A stretch of DNA of 64,000 bases from JADLCB01 sp964398315 (GTDB lineage: Bacteria > Planctomycetota > Phycisphaerae > Tepidisphaerales > Tepidisphaeraceae). Each line of letters opens with the position of its first letter. Position 1 is the first letter of the stretch. Below are positions 8,347-17,214 of this stretch, in pieces. The stretch spans positions 37,898 through 101,897 of the forward strand of contig CAYNMV010000007.1 in assembly GCA_964398315.1 (NCBI GenBank), read 5' to 3'. Below the pieces are notes generated by a model. The model had not been told where the DNA came from and did not search any database. It was given only the letters and a program-made list of their open reading frames with translations. The position numbers were made by a program, and so were the translations under genes.

Positions 8347-9857
8347 GCCTGGCTCCATCGATGGCCCGACGATCGCGGAAGCGCCGGTTCGTCCGACTGT
8401 GGCTCGGAGGCCGGCTCCGGGTCGGCGGCCCTCTCTGACCAGCGGACCCTGCCTGCTCCCGCGGCCGCTTGCTGTCTCCGCATGGCCCGCGCGATCTGTG
8501 CCTGCTGCGCATCGCGGACGCGCCGGCTGGCAAGGCGTTCGGCTGGCTCAACCAGGTTGTTCCAGATCGTCAGCAGGCCCAGCGCCACCCAGATCGACAG
8601 CAGTTGGGAATAGCTGGTGGTGATGGTGACACCCACCAGCCAGACAAACAGGATCGCGGCAAAAACCGAGTCGTAGTTGCTCAGCCGCCAGGTCCGCATC
8701 ACGTGATGGCCGATCAGGATGCAGACCAGCAGCCCGATCGCTCCACTTTCGTAGACGTAGGTGAGTGTGACGCTCCAGACGGCCTCGAGGTCGTAGAGCT
8801 GCTGCATCAGCGGCGCCATCATGCCCGTGCCCAGCCCGAAAATAGCGGCGGGCAGGCCACCGCGGCCGAGCAACTCCAGGCCGATCACCAAGGATGAGGA
8901 ACGCTCTGCCCAGGAGCTGTTGCCCATCTCAGCGCCGCCGACGCGGTCGGTCAGAAAGTCGGCGGCGAAGTAGAGAACCGTTGGCAGCGCCACACCCAGC
9001 GTCAGCAGGATCGCCAGCACGTTGGCCGGCGTGGCACGGCTGCGCTTGAGCCACGCCACCGCCAGCACCAGCCCGGCCGCCAGGGTGACGGCGGTGTGAC
9101 CCGAGCGTGAGATAATCATCAGCGCCAGCGATCCGGCCGCGGCGATGCCGAACAGGAGCCGCTGCCTGGGCGATGGTTCCTGACGGAGCTTGATCAGTCC
9201 GCCGACGATGGCGAACCAGAACAGCACCAGCGGCGCCAGCGAGGAACTCATCGCCGACGGCTCGGGAAACAGCCCGAACGGTCGCTGGATGTAGCGCGCG
9301 ATGGTCTCCATGTCGTCCTGCACGCTCAGGAACGACTGATTGGTATAGAACCAGCCCAGCGGGAAATAGCCCTGCTGGAACGCAATGAACTGCCAGAACC
9401 CCACCAGCACATGAATGATGGCCGCGATGGCGATACCGGTCAGCATTGCCAGCAGTTGGGTTGGGGCCAGTAACTGGGTAGCCATCAATGTCAGCAGGGA
9501 GACGCCGCAGAGAATCGTGTTCTTGATGGCCAGGTCGATGTCGCCGCCACTCATCCCGACCGCGACCGATGAGAGGCACAGCGGCCCCATCAATGCCGGG
9601 GCGATCCAGAATGCGCGCCGTCGCCAGCCGATCAGGACCAGCGGCAGGCACAGGGCCAGCGACAGCAGGTTGCCCACCTGGAGGGCCGTGCGGTTGCCGA
9701 TGTTCATGCTGATGTACGGCATGAAGCAGCAGAAGCCGAACAGGCCCGTCAGCAGCCCCAGCGCGCGGACTGATGGGTCCCGGGCGACGCCGGGCCGATG
9801 ACCAGCCATCAGCGAACGACGGTCAATGGGCAGGGGTTGTCGCAACAACGCAATCAT
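8343..9857 (-). CDS. O-antigen ligase/polymerase-like (Wzy-type) membrane protein
   Basis: The product is about 504 residues from the ATG at 9857; in-frame starts at 9938 and 9809 are also possible and none has a strong ribosome-binding site. It has about ten to twelve hydrophobic helices spread along residues 30-450 and a long periplasmic-type loop before the middle (FYTNQSFLSVQDDMETIARY), as in the O-antigen ligase/Wzy superfamily, where conservation is mainly topological. The C-terminal 70 residues are hydrophilic and rich in arginine and proline. Lying between a GT4 gene and the dehydrogenase and downstream of Wzx, WbaP and Wzc genes, it is the best candidate for the polymerase that joins repeat units outside the membrane. 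Sequence motifs alone would not separate polymerase from ligase. Confidence 0.7.
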   Translation of the reverse strand: MIALLRQPLPIDRRSLMAGHRPGVARDPSVRALGLLTGLFGFCCFMPYISMNIGNRTALQVGNLLSLALCLPLVLIGWRRRAFWIAPALMGPLCLSSVAVGMSGGDIDLAIKNTILCGVSLLTLMATQLLAPTQLLAMLTGIAIAAIIHVLVGFWQFIAFQQGYFPLGWFYTNQSFLSVQDDMETIARYIQRPFGLFPEPSAMSSSLAPLVLFWFAIVGGLIKLRQEPSPRQRLLFGIAAAGSLALMIISRSGHTAVTLAAGLVLAVAWLKRSRATPANVLAILLTLGVALPTVLYFAADFLTDRVGGAEMGNSSWAERSSSLVIGLELLGRGGLPAAIFGLGTGMMAPLMQQLYDLEAVWSVTLTYVYESGAIGLLVCILIGHHVMRTWRLSNYDSVFAAILFVWLVGVTITTSYSQLLSIWVALGLLTIWNNLVEPAERLASRRVRDAQQAQIARAMRRQQAAAGAGRVRWSERAADPEPASEPQSDEPALPRSSGHRWSQA

Positions 9858-11043
9858 CGGTCTGGGTCTGTCCTTCACGTGCTCGGGCGTATCCCACCAG
9901 GGTGGCGCCGGCGGCGGTTTTCCAGGAGTACTTTTCACGGGCCAGTTTCATCTGCCGGCTGATCTGCTCATGGCAGTTGCTTTCACACAGCTCGCGCACG
10001 GCCTCGGCCAGCGCGGCCGGGGTGTGGTCCTGGCAGATCACACCCACCCGGTATTCGTTCATCAGGTCGCGCAGGCCGCCCACGGCGGTGGAGATCACCG
10101 GAATCTCGTACGCCAGTGCCATGTAAATCACGCCGCTCATCGCGCGGAATTCGGGCGTGTAGGGCAGTGCGATGGCACTGTGCTCGGCAAACAGGCCGGG
10201 CAGGGCGCTGTCGGGCAGAAAGCTGTCTCGCAAGTCGATCTCATGGCCCGCGCTGCGCAACTTCGCGATGCGCGGCAGGATCTCGTTCTGGTAGTAGTCG
10301 TGATCCATCGGCTCGCCGGCGATGGTGATGCGGTAACCGGGCAACTGGTAGGCGGCATCCAGCAGGATGTGCAGCCCCTTGTTGCGGCGAATCTGGCCGA
10401 AAAACAGCAGCCGTCGCTGGCTCAGGCGCTGCGCCATCGGCACCGTGGGCAGCGGCTCATCCACCTGCCATACCCCATGCGGAATCACCTGGATGGGCGG
10501 GTGCGGCTCGCCCAGGAACTGCGATAACTCATCGGCCAGCCGTTCGGTATGGACGAACAGGCAGTCGGCCAGCCGGCAACTGCTGCGGATCCAGGCATGC
10601 ATCACGCTGCGCGGCAGCAGCCGTGGATAGCGGTGCGGGGTGACATTGTGGACCGTGTAGTAGATGCGCTTGCCCATCCGCTTGATGCGGCGCAAGACCG
10701 GCGCTGCCAGCCACGGCACCCATTCCTGGAAGTGCACGCCGGTGAGATCCGGACGCTGTTCCAGCCAGCGCAGGAATGCGCGCTCCCGCCGCCAGTAGTG
10801 CGTGAGGCGGCTGGCGGCCCATGCCAGGCGGTGCGAAAACGCACTGCGGTGGCGCAGCGGCGGCAGGATGCGATGGATGGGGTAATGCGTTGAATGGAAC
10901 GCCGGATCCAGATCGCGGCTGCTTGCCAGCTCGAATCGGTAGTCTGCGGCGCGCGGATGCTGTGCCAGGGCGCTCAGCAGCTCCCAGGTATATCGTGCGT
11001 GGCCGCCGTCTGACGACGGCGTATACATACAGATCCGTTCCAT
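9823..11043 (-). CDS. Glycosyltransferase family 4
   Basis: The 406-residue product starts MERICMYTPSSDGGHARYTW, the glycine-rich first loop of GT-B glycosyltransferases. The middle has YYTVHNVTPHRYP and IQVIPHGVW, both common in GT4. The C-terminal domain begins RRLLFFGQIRRNKGLHILLDA, and PYTPEFRAMSGVIYMALAYE precedes PVISTAVGG, a variant of the donor-binding region in which the first glutamate of E-x7-E sits at PEF. It begins only 7 bases after the flippase stop, so the two are co-transcribed and probably co-translated. It likely adds a sugar to the undecaprenyl-linked intermediate. Donor unknown. Confidence 0.85.
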   Translation of the reverse strand: MERICMYTPSSDGGHARYTWELLSALAQHPRAADYRFELASSRDLDPAFHSTHYPIHRILPPLRHRSAFSHRLAWAASRLTHYWRRERAFLRWLEQRPDLTGVHFQEWVPWLAAPVLRRIKRMGKRIYYTVHNVTPHRYPRLLPRSVMHAWIRSSCRLADCLFVHTERLADELSQFLGEPHPPIQVIPHGVWQVDEPLPTVPMAQRLSQRRLLFFGQIRRNKGLHILLDAAYQLPGYRITIAGEPMDHDYYQNEILPRIAKLRSAGHEIDLRDSFLPDSALPGLFAEHSAIALPYTPEFRAMSGVIYMALAYEIPVISTAVGGLRDLMNEYRVGVICQDHTPAALAEAVRELCESNCHEQISRQMKLAREKYSWKTAAGATLVGYARAREGQTQTDDCVVATTPAH

Positions 11044-11050
11044 GCGTCGA

Positions 11051-12535
11051 TTACTCCGAAGCGGGTAGCGGCCCGCCCCCGGCGGGCATCTGCTGTGGCA
11101 GGCCGCTTATCCGGCGCATCAGCGCCTCACGCAGCCCCAGGAAATTCAGCATCAGCAGCCCCCCGGCATAGACCAGGGCGCCGCCGGCCACCTGCAGCCC
11201 CAGGGCCAGTGGCTGCACGTGATGGCGGAACGGCCACAGCGCTGCCGCCATCACCGCCGCCGCCGCGCTGACCTGCGCAGCGGTCGTCCAGGGGAACGGC
11301 AGAACAAACTGCCGCCGGCCAAAGTAGATCGTCAGTCCGATGCTCAGGATGTAGGCCAAAACCGAGGCAAAAGCGGATCCGACCAGTCCCCAGAGGGGGA
11401 TGAACAGGAGGTTCAGACCGATATTGACGATTGCAACGAATAACACGATCCAGACCTGGTAGATCGTGCGATGGGCGAACTGGAACGCCGCATCAAAGTG
11501 GTAGGCCTTGAAGCTGGCGAGAAACGCCCCGATCGCCACCAGCGGCATGATGGCCACCGCCGGCGCGCGGAACGCCTCACCCAGCAGGTTTTCGGTAATC
11601 GGACGTACCAGCACGCACACCCCGATCACCGCCGGCAGTCCCACCGCCATCAGCAGGGCGGCGTTGATGTTCATCTGCGTGCGCGCTGCGGCGGGGCCTT
11701 CGGTTTCGTAGGCGCGTATCGCCAGCGGCATCGCCGCCATGTTGATCGCCAGCATCAGTAACGTCAGGGTCTGGGTGGTGAAGTCGAAGGCGGCGGCGTA
11801 GACGCCGGCGGCAGCGGAATCGATGAACCAGACCAGCAGGTAGCGGTCGCAGGTGCTGATTACAACCGCCAGCGCCACGGTCAGCCCCAGCGGCAGGCCA
11901 TAGCGCGCCACCCGTGCGAGGATGGCACGGTCGATGTACAGACGCACACCTCTCCAGTGTCGGCCCATCGACAGCGCGATCGCCAAAGTCATCCCTGCCA
12001 CCAGCCCGGCCAGCGGACCCCACCAGCTCCATCCCAGCAGCATCACCGCCGCCAGTCCCAGGCCGACGAACCCAGCGCTGCGCATGACCTGCAGCAGCAT
12101 GTAGTGCCACGGGCGGATCGCTGCCCGGGCCTGCTCGCATACCAGTTCGTAGAACGACTGGGCCGAGACGACCAGGCAGCAGGCCAGGATGGCTGAGCGC
12201 CAGTCGGCCAGGGCCGGCACGGCCCATATGCCCAGGCCGGCGGTCAGCACCACCAGGTTGGTCAGCAGGGTGGTGGTCAGCAGCGTCGAGCGCAGCGCGC
12301 CGGGATCATCGCGGTAGACCGCGTTGTAGCGCAGCATCGACAGCCGCGCCCACTGGAACAGCAGGGCGTTGAGCAGCTCTGCGGTAGCGATGACCAGGGC
12401 GTAGCGGCCGTAGTCATCGGGCGTCAGCAGGCGGCTGAAGACCGGGATGGCCAGGAACGCCAGCACCCCCGGCAGTCCCCGCGCCACCAGGTAAATGGCG
12501 GCATGGGACAGGAACTTGGATCGCGCATCACTCAT
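11051..12535 (-). CDS. Wzx-type polysaccharide flippase (MVF/MATE superfamily)
   Basis: The 494-residue integral membrane protein has about twelve to fourteen hydrophobic helices and the hallmark N-terminus of polysaccharide flippases: a first helix followed by PVFSRLLTPDDYGRYALVIA, where the SRLLTPxDYG motif is diagnostic. It also shows STCDRYLLVWFIDSAAAGVY in the middle, another conserved flippase segment. It would move undecaprenyl-diphosphate-linked repeat units across the inner membrane for polymerisation by the neighbouring Wzy-like protein. A 72-bp gap with four tandem heptamers separates it from the initiating transferase gene upstream. Confidence 0.9.
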   Translation of the reverse strand: MSDARSKFLSHAAIYLVARGLPGVLAFLAIPVFSRLLTPDDYGRYALVIATAELLNALLFQWARLSMLRYNAVYRDDPGALRSTLLTTTLLTNLVVLTAGLGIWAVPALADWRSAILACCLVVSAQSFYELVCEQARAAIRPWHYMLLQVMRSAGFVGLGLAAVMLLGWSWWGPLAGLVAGMTLAIALSMGRHWRGVRLYIDRAILARVARYGLPLGLTVALAVVISTCDRYLLVWFIDSAAAGVYAAAFDFTTQTLTLLMLAINMAAMPLAIRAYETEGPAAARTQMNINAALLMAVGLPAVIGVCVLVRPITENLLGEAFRAPAVAIMPLVAIGAFLASFKAYHFDAAFQFAHRTIYQVWIVLFVAIVNIGLNLLFIPLWGLVGSAFASVLAYILSIGLTIYFGRRQFVLPFPWTTAAQVSAAAAVMAAALWPFRHHVQPLALGLQVAGGALVYAGGLLMLNFLGLREALMRRISGLPQQMPAGGGPLPASE

Positions 12536-12548
12536 GGAAACTGGGCAA

Positions 12549-12576
12549 GCAGTTGGCAGTCCGCAGTCAGCAGTTG
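12549..12576. repeat. Four tandem heptamers between flippase and initiating-transferase genes
   Basis: Reading the forward strand, four 7-base units follow each other without gaps: GCAGTTG, GCAGTCC, GCAGTCA, GCAGTTG. They fill much of the 72-bp space between two genes of one operon. Comparable heptamer runs are seen at 56839-56892 and 61501-61528. The role is unknown; they resemble short tandemly repeated heptanucleotides described in cyanobacteria. Confidence 0.7.
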
Positions 12577-12607
12577 TTCAGTGCAGGACGATGAACCGCC
12601 GGCTGTC

Positions 12608-14173
12608 CTAGTACGCCCCTCCCCGGTTCAACAGTGCCACGACGGTCTTGGCGATGATGTAGATGTCGAGCCAGGGGGACCAATGGCGGACATAGAAGGC
12701 ATCCAGCTGCACGCGGTCGTCGTAGCTGATGTCGTTGCGCCCCGAGACCTGCCACAGACCTGTGATGCCGGGTTTGACGGTGGTGTAAAGGCGATAAAAC
12801 TCGCCGTAGCGTTTCACCTCGTCCTCGATGATGGGCCGCGGGCCGACGAGGCTCATATCGCCCTTGAGCACGTTCCACATCTGCGGCAGCTCATCGAGGC
12901 TGGTCTTGCGCAGGAAGCGGCCGATGGGCGTGATGCGCGGATCATTGCGCAGCTTGTGATCGCGCTCCCACTCGGCCTGGGCCTCGGGGTTGGCCGCCAG
13001 GTACTCGCGCAGCATGCGCTCGGAGTCGGGGTACATGGTGCGGAACTTCCAGGCCTTGAACTGGAAGCCGTAGCGGCCAATGCGGGTGTGGCCGAAGAAG
13101 ATCGGCCCCGGGCTGGTCAGGCGGATGGCGGCCATGATGGCCAGGAACAGCGGCAGGCCGATGGTAAAGACCGCGATGGCGAACATCAGGTCGATCAGTC
13201 GCTTGACCAGGCCCAGAGTGGCCAGCAGCAGGCCATTGCGCACCTCGATGCCGCTGATGCGCCCGCCGCTGCGCGAAGCGCCCCAGAGGGTGGGCAGCGT
13301 CTTGGCATCCGAGAGCACCAGGATGTGCGGCACCAGTTCGCCATAGTGGTCGAGCAGGCGCGTCATCTGCGACATCGGGATGTCAGGCATCGAGACGACG
13401 GCGTGGCAGATTCCCTCCGCACGGATCAGCGATTCAAGGGTGGCGCGGTCATTGACCACAGGCAGCAGGGACGAGCGGCAGCGGTCATCCGGGTCGGTGG
13501 CCAGCACCGGGCGCAGGCCGGAGTGCGGGGCATCAAGAACAGTGCGCGTCAGGTGCTCAACGCTCTTGTCGCACCCGATCACCAGCGTGGGAAACCCCCA
13601 CCATTTGCAGTTGGCGCAGGCATGGCGGGTCATCACCCGCAGCATGGGCAGCAGCGGGACCACCACCAGCCAGCCGGTGGCAAAGAAGACGGGAAACGGC
13701 CCGGCCAGCACGCTGCCGGCGGCCGCCGCCAGCATCACCAGCGTGTTGACGTAGGTCAGTTGCCGCAGCTCGATGACCGGATGGACCCAGAGCTCCGAGT
13801 AGAGCCCGGCCAGCCAGTAAAAGGCCATCATCGGCAACAGCGTCACCGGCGCCAGCCACCCGATTGCCTGTGCGGCCACGGGATCAACCAGCCACAGTGC
13901 GGCGGTGGCGCAGCACCCGGCCAGCGCCAGCACGGTGGCATCGGCCAGGAAGAACGGCGCTGTGGTGCGCAGCAGCCGCCGGGCCGACATCGAAAGCGCG
14001 GTTGAATCGGGAAGACTTGATCCTTCGAGATCCAGCCTTTCGCTGGGCGCCGGCCGGGCCGGGGTCATCTGGCGCACCGCCAGCTCACGCCTCGGCTCGG
14101 CCGTGCCGGTGATCAACAGGTCCTCGAAGTCATCAACTTCAAGGCCCGTACTCCCTCCAATGGTACTTGGCAT
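12608..14173 (-). CDS. Polyprenyl glycosylphosphotransferase (WbaP-type) initiating exopolysaccharide synthesis
   Basis: This 521-residue protein has a hydrophobic N-terminal half with about four to five helices, a soluble central domain (GFPTLVIGCDKSVEHL) and a C-terminal catalytic domain after a final helix. Catalytic motifs are FKAWKFRTMYPDSE, RKTSLDELPQMWNVLKGDMS and VGPRPIIEDEV, ending GITGLWQVSGRND. These define the bacterial sugar transferase family (PF02397), which transfers sugar-1-phosphate from a UDP-sugar to undecaprenyl phosphate. The length and the CoA-binding-like middle domain fit the WbaP/WcaJ group rather than the short PglC type. It follows the Wzc-type gene by 53 bp in the same transcript and would start each repeat unit. 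Confidence 0.93.
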   Translation of the reverse strand: MPSTIGGSTGLEVDDFEDLLITGTAEPRRELAVRQMTPARPAPSERLDLEGSSLPDSTALSMSARRLLRTTAPFFLADATVLALAGCCATAALWLVDPVAAQAIGWLAPVTLLPMMAFYWLAGLYSELWVHPVIELRQLTYVNTLVMLAAAAGSVLAGPFPVFFATGWLVVVPLLPMLRVMTRHACANCKWWGFPTLVIGCDKSVEHLTRTVLDAPHSGLRPVLATDPDDRCRSSLLPVVNDRATLESLIRAEGICHAVVSMPDIPMSQMTRLLDHYGELVPHILVLSDAKTLPTLWGASRSGGRISGIEVRNGLLLATLGLVKRLIDLMFAIAVFTIGLPLFLAIMAAIRLTSPGPIFFGHTRIGRYGFQFKAWKFRTMYPDSERMLREYLAANPEAQAEWERDHKLRNDPRITPIGRFLRKTSLDELPQMWNVLKGDMSLVGPRPIIEDEVKRYGEFYRLYTTVKPGITGLWQVSGRNDISYDDRVQLDAFYVRHWSPWLDIYIIAKTVVALLNRGGAY

Positions 14174-14226
14174 GTTCTACCCCTCCCAGGGTGAACCGTA
14201 CAACTCGATCGTCCCATCCCTGTCAC

Positions 14227-16527
14227 TCACCGGCCGGGCTGCGGTTTGGCAGCCCAATCCGGCTCATTAATCTCCAGCAGCTGCGCCGCCAGGCGCGATG
14301 CCTGCTCGTTTGGCGGTGGATCGACGTGATGTGCAACGCCCACCGGTGCCAGGGACTGTTCGCGGCCGGGGGGCATCGGGAGCGTGCGCTTCGCCTGGGT
14401 GGCATAGGCCCACGACCCGCCGTAATAGCTGTATCCGCGGCTGGCCGCCGCATCGTTGGCGATGGCGCCGATCACGTTGGCGTTGACCTTGTCCAGCAGG
14501 TCCATCGCCTCCACGCCCAGCTTGCGGATCGACAGGTTCAGCCTCAGCACCAGCAGCGTGGCATCCGCCGCCGCCGCCAGGATGCGGGCATCGGTGACGC
14601 ACGTCAGCGGCGGCGAGTCAATGATGATGCGGTCAAAGCTGTCGCACAGCGTCTGCATCAGCAGCGCGAACTTGGCACTGGCCAGCAGCTCGGCTGGATG
14701 CTGCGGCACCGGGCCGCAGGGCAGCACGAACAGGTTGTGGATCCGGCTGGCACGCACCGCCTCATTGATCGTGCACTCACCGGCCATGATGCTGCTGATG
14801 CCGGCCGAGGCGTCGATTTCGAAAACCATGTGCTGCACCGGCTCGCGCAAATCGCAGTCGATCAGCAGCGTGCGCTCGCCGGCCTGGGCGAAGGCGATCG
14901 CCAGGTTGCTGGCGCTGGTGCTCTTGCCGTCACCGGGTGTTGGCGAGGCCAGCAGGATGGTCTTGGCGTCCGCCCCATGTCCCAGTTTCAGCGAGGTACG
15001 GATTGATCGGTAGGCCTCGGCCACCGGCGAGCGGGGATCGAGGTGCACGATCTGGCCGCGCGTGACCGGCGAGAGCCGCGGATTGATGCGCGGCACCACC
15101 GAGACCACCGGCGTGCCCAGGATGGTGGGAATCTCCTCGGGCTGACGCAGGCGGGCATCCTGCCATTCCCGCATCATGGCAAGGCCCAGGCCGCCCAGGC
15201 AGCCGCACATCAGTGCTGCCAGCAGCACCAGGGGTTTCTGCGGACGGATGGGCGACCGCGAGATGCGCGCCCGCTCCAGCACGCGCACGTTCAGCGGCAG
15301 GGCATTGCCGGCGTCGACACTCAATTCGCCAATGCGGGCGTCGATCGTCTCCGACTGCCTCTGCAGGCGCTGCACCTCGGCCTCGAGCCGGGCGTAGGCG
15401 ATGGAGTCGGGGCCGAGGTCAAGCGTGCGGTTCCTCTGCTCTTCCAGGGCAGCGCGGAGCTGGTGCTCCTTGCTTTCGGCGGCCATCAGTTCGGCTCCCA
15501 GTTGCACCAGGTGTGCCCGGGCGATGGATCGCTCCTTTTCCTCAATGTGTTCCCGCAGAGCCTTGATGCGCGACTCCAGCAGGCGGATGTTGCGATGATT
15601 CTCTCCCTGCACCGTCAGCGCTGAGGCATGGGCCAGCATCGTCTGGCTGAGCTGCTGGCGCAACTCATCGTATTCGCGGTCGCCAAAGTCGCGTCCCTTG
15701 AACTGCTGGGCCTCGACCCAGGCACGCAGCGACTGGCCATCGGCCAGGGCCTGCTCAATGGCCGACTTCTGTGCCCGCAGCTCGATGGTGGCGATTTCAG
15801 CGCTGGTCAGCGAGGCCGCCAGGGTATTGGCCCGCTCCAGGGCGGCGTTGCCGCGGTCGTCATTGAAGCTCAGCACGTTGTTGTCCCGCTTGAACTTGAG
15901 CATCTCCCGCAGCTTTTCGTCGATGCGCTCCTGCAGGCGCTGCTTCTGTTCCTGGAGAACGGCGACCATCTCGCCGCCGATACCCCGCTTCTGGTGCAGC
16001 GTCTCATCCACGTAGGCCTCCACCAGGCCGTTGACGACGCTGGCGGCCTCCTCGGGGAAGGGAGACTCGAAGCTGACAACCAGGACATAGGTGTCCTTCT
16101 GAACCTCCACGTTCAGGGCATCGCTGGTCTGCAGATGGGTCACCAGGTCGCCCGAGACCCCTTTGAAGGTCTGCATCGAGCGCGGATCCATCGAGGCCAG
16201 CGCGCGGGAGAGAACAGCGGTGGACTTGAAGACGTTGGCCTGCGTCTTGAGGTAGCCCTCGGGATCGCCGCGATAGCCCTGCGGATCTTTCAGCAGGGAA
16301 GGGGCGTGCTCCTCGACGTAGATGCGTGACCGGGCCTGATAGACCGGCGTGGCCGCCAGCAGGTAGAGCATCCCCACCAGCAGGCAGCCTACGGTGGTCA
16401 AGGACAACGTCCAACGACGGCGCCACAGCACTTCGAGCAATGGCGCATTAGAGGATTGTGTTTCGACCGGTACCCCAAGACGGCCCAACGGGCCGCCGCC
16501 CGTGTCATCACGAAGCAATTTCTGCAT
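14227..16527 (-). CDS. Wzc-type polysaccharide co-polymerase with bacterial tyrosine kinase domain
   Basis: The 766-residue product has a Wzz domain with a first transmembrane helix near residue 40 (VGCLLVGMLYLLAATPVYQA), a long periplasmic coiled coil to about residue 420, and a second helix (LVLLAALMCGCLGGLGLAMM). The cytoplasmic BY-kinase domain carries Walker A SPTPGDGKSTSASN, Walker A' LLIDCDLREPV and Walker B RIIIDSPPL. After the kinase core a tyrosine cluster, YSYYGGSWAY, can serve for autophosphorylation. Such proteins control chain length and export of capsule or exopolysaccharide through phosphorylation cycles. It is the first gene of the operon, so its promoter should lie within 16528-17214. 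GGAG is present 11 bases before the start. Confidence 0.93.
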   Translation of the reverse strand: MQKLLRDDTGGGPLGRLGVPVETQSSNAPLLEVLWRRRWTLSLTTVGCLLVGMLYLLAATPVYQARSRIYVEEHAPSLLKDPQGYRGDPEGYLKTQANVFKSTAVLSRALASMDPRSMQTFKGVSGDLVTHLQTSDALNVEVQKDTYVLVVSFESPFPEEAASVVNGLVEAYVDETLHQKRGIGGEMVAVLQEQKQRLQERIDEKLREMLKFKRDNNVLSFNDDRGNAALERANTLAASLTSAEIATIELRAQKSAIEQALADGQSLRAWVEAQQFKGRDFGDREYDELRQQLSQTMLAHASALTVQGENHRNIRLLESRIKALREHIEEKERSIARAHLVQLGAELMAAESKEHQLRAALEEQRNRTLDLGPDSIAYARLEAEVQRLQRQSETIDARIGELSVDAGNALPLNVRVLERARISRSPIRPQKPLVLLAALMCGCLGGLGLAMMREWQDARLRQPEEIPTILGTPVVSVVPRINPRLSPVTRGQIVHLDPRSPVAEAYRSIRTSLKLGHGADAKTILLASPTPGDGKSTSASNLAIAFAQAGERTLLIDCDLREPVQHMVFEIDASAGISSIMAGECTINEAVRASRIHNLFVLPCGPVPQHPAELLASAKFALLMQTLCDSFDRIIIDSPPLTCVTDARILAAAADATLLVLRLNLSIRKLGVEAMDLLDKVNANVIGAIANDAAASRGYSYYGGSWAYATQAKRTLPMPPGREQSLAPVGVAHHVDPPPNEQASRLAAQLLEINEPDWAAKPQPGR

Positions 16528-17214
16528 ATGACCGAGCGCTCCTCGCGAGCAACTTCGGACGCCTCCCCTCCGAGGGATGCGTCGTGCAAATCAGGTATTC
16601 GCCGTGATCTGCCGAGCCACCGGCATCGCACAAGTGGCCCAAAAACAACAAAAACAGACCTTCTGCAACCCGTCCTGAACCCCGTCTGCACCCATCCCAC
16701 TATCGGGCCGCCATTGCTATCACTACACCGCCACCCTGCGAATTGTGGCATGCCGGAGCGACATCAACGAAATCTGATCAGCCCAATCAGCGGTGAAGTG
16801 ACTGCATGGTGTTCGTAATCGAACCCTATTTCCAATCCGGTGTGAAAGCAACATGAAATCGCATTCCAGAGGTCATGGATGAAGGCGCAGCGCTATCACG
16901 AATGGTTGCCAGCTGCACAAACGATACATTTATCCCATCTTTACGATGCTTTTAACCGCACTGTAGGATTTTGCGGCAGGTTGGGATGGACTAACTAAGG
17001 TCCGATTACCCGCCGCTCCCTGATGTCCGGCAAGCCAAACCGTTACAGTGCCCCGTTTTACGCCGATGGCTGCGCCCTGGTCCGAGGAGTGTTATGGGGC
17101 GTCGGAAAGCCAAGAATTCGCGGGTGCCTGCTCCCTGGCGCGTGTGACTGGCTTGTGCAGCAATAAAGCACCTTGCGCACAAGCACCTCATACACAAGCA
17201 TACGGATGGCCGGG
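16528..17214. other. Noncoding region upstream of the exopolysaccharide operon
   Basis: This 687-bp stretch separates the first gene of the operon from the end of the GH9-like gene, both read leftward, so it must hold the operon promoter. The part around 16840-16990 is clearly richer in A+T than the surroundings. I did not find a convincing sigma-70 or sigma-54 promoter pair, nor a clear terminator for the GH9-like gene. No reading frame here has recognisable protein content. Confidence 0.6.

Noticed and set aside
12503..14005. A 500-codon forward frame opposite the WbaP-type gene
   Set aside because: Antisense shadow; the reverse-strand gene has full catalytic motifs and the forward product is Gln/His/Arg-rich low complexity.
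16528..17214. Sigma-54 promoter for the exopolysaccharide operon
   Set aside because: Several TGGCA words occur but none has GC at the required distance to form the -24/-12 pair.
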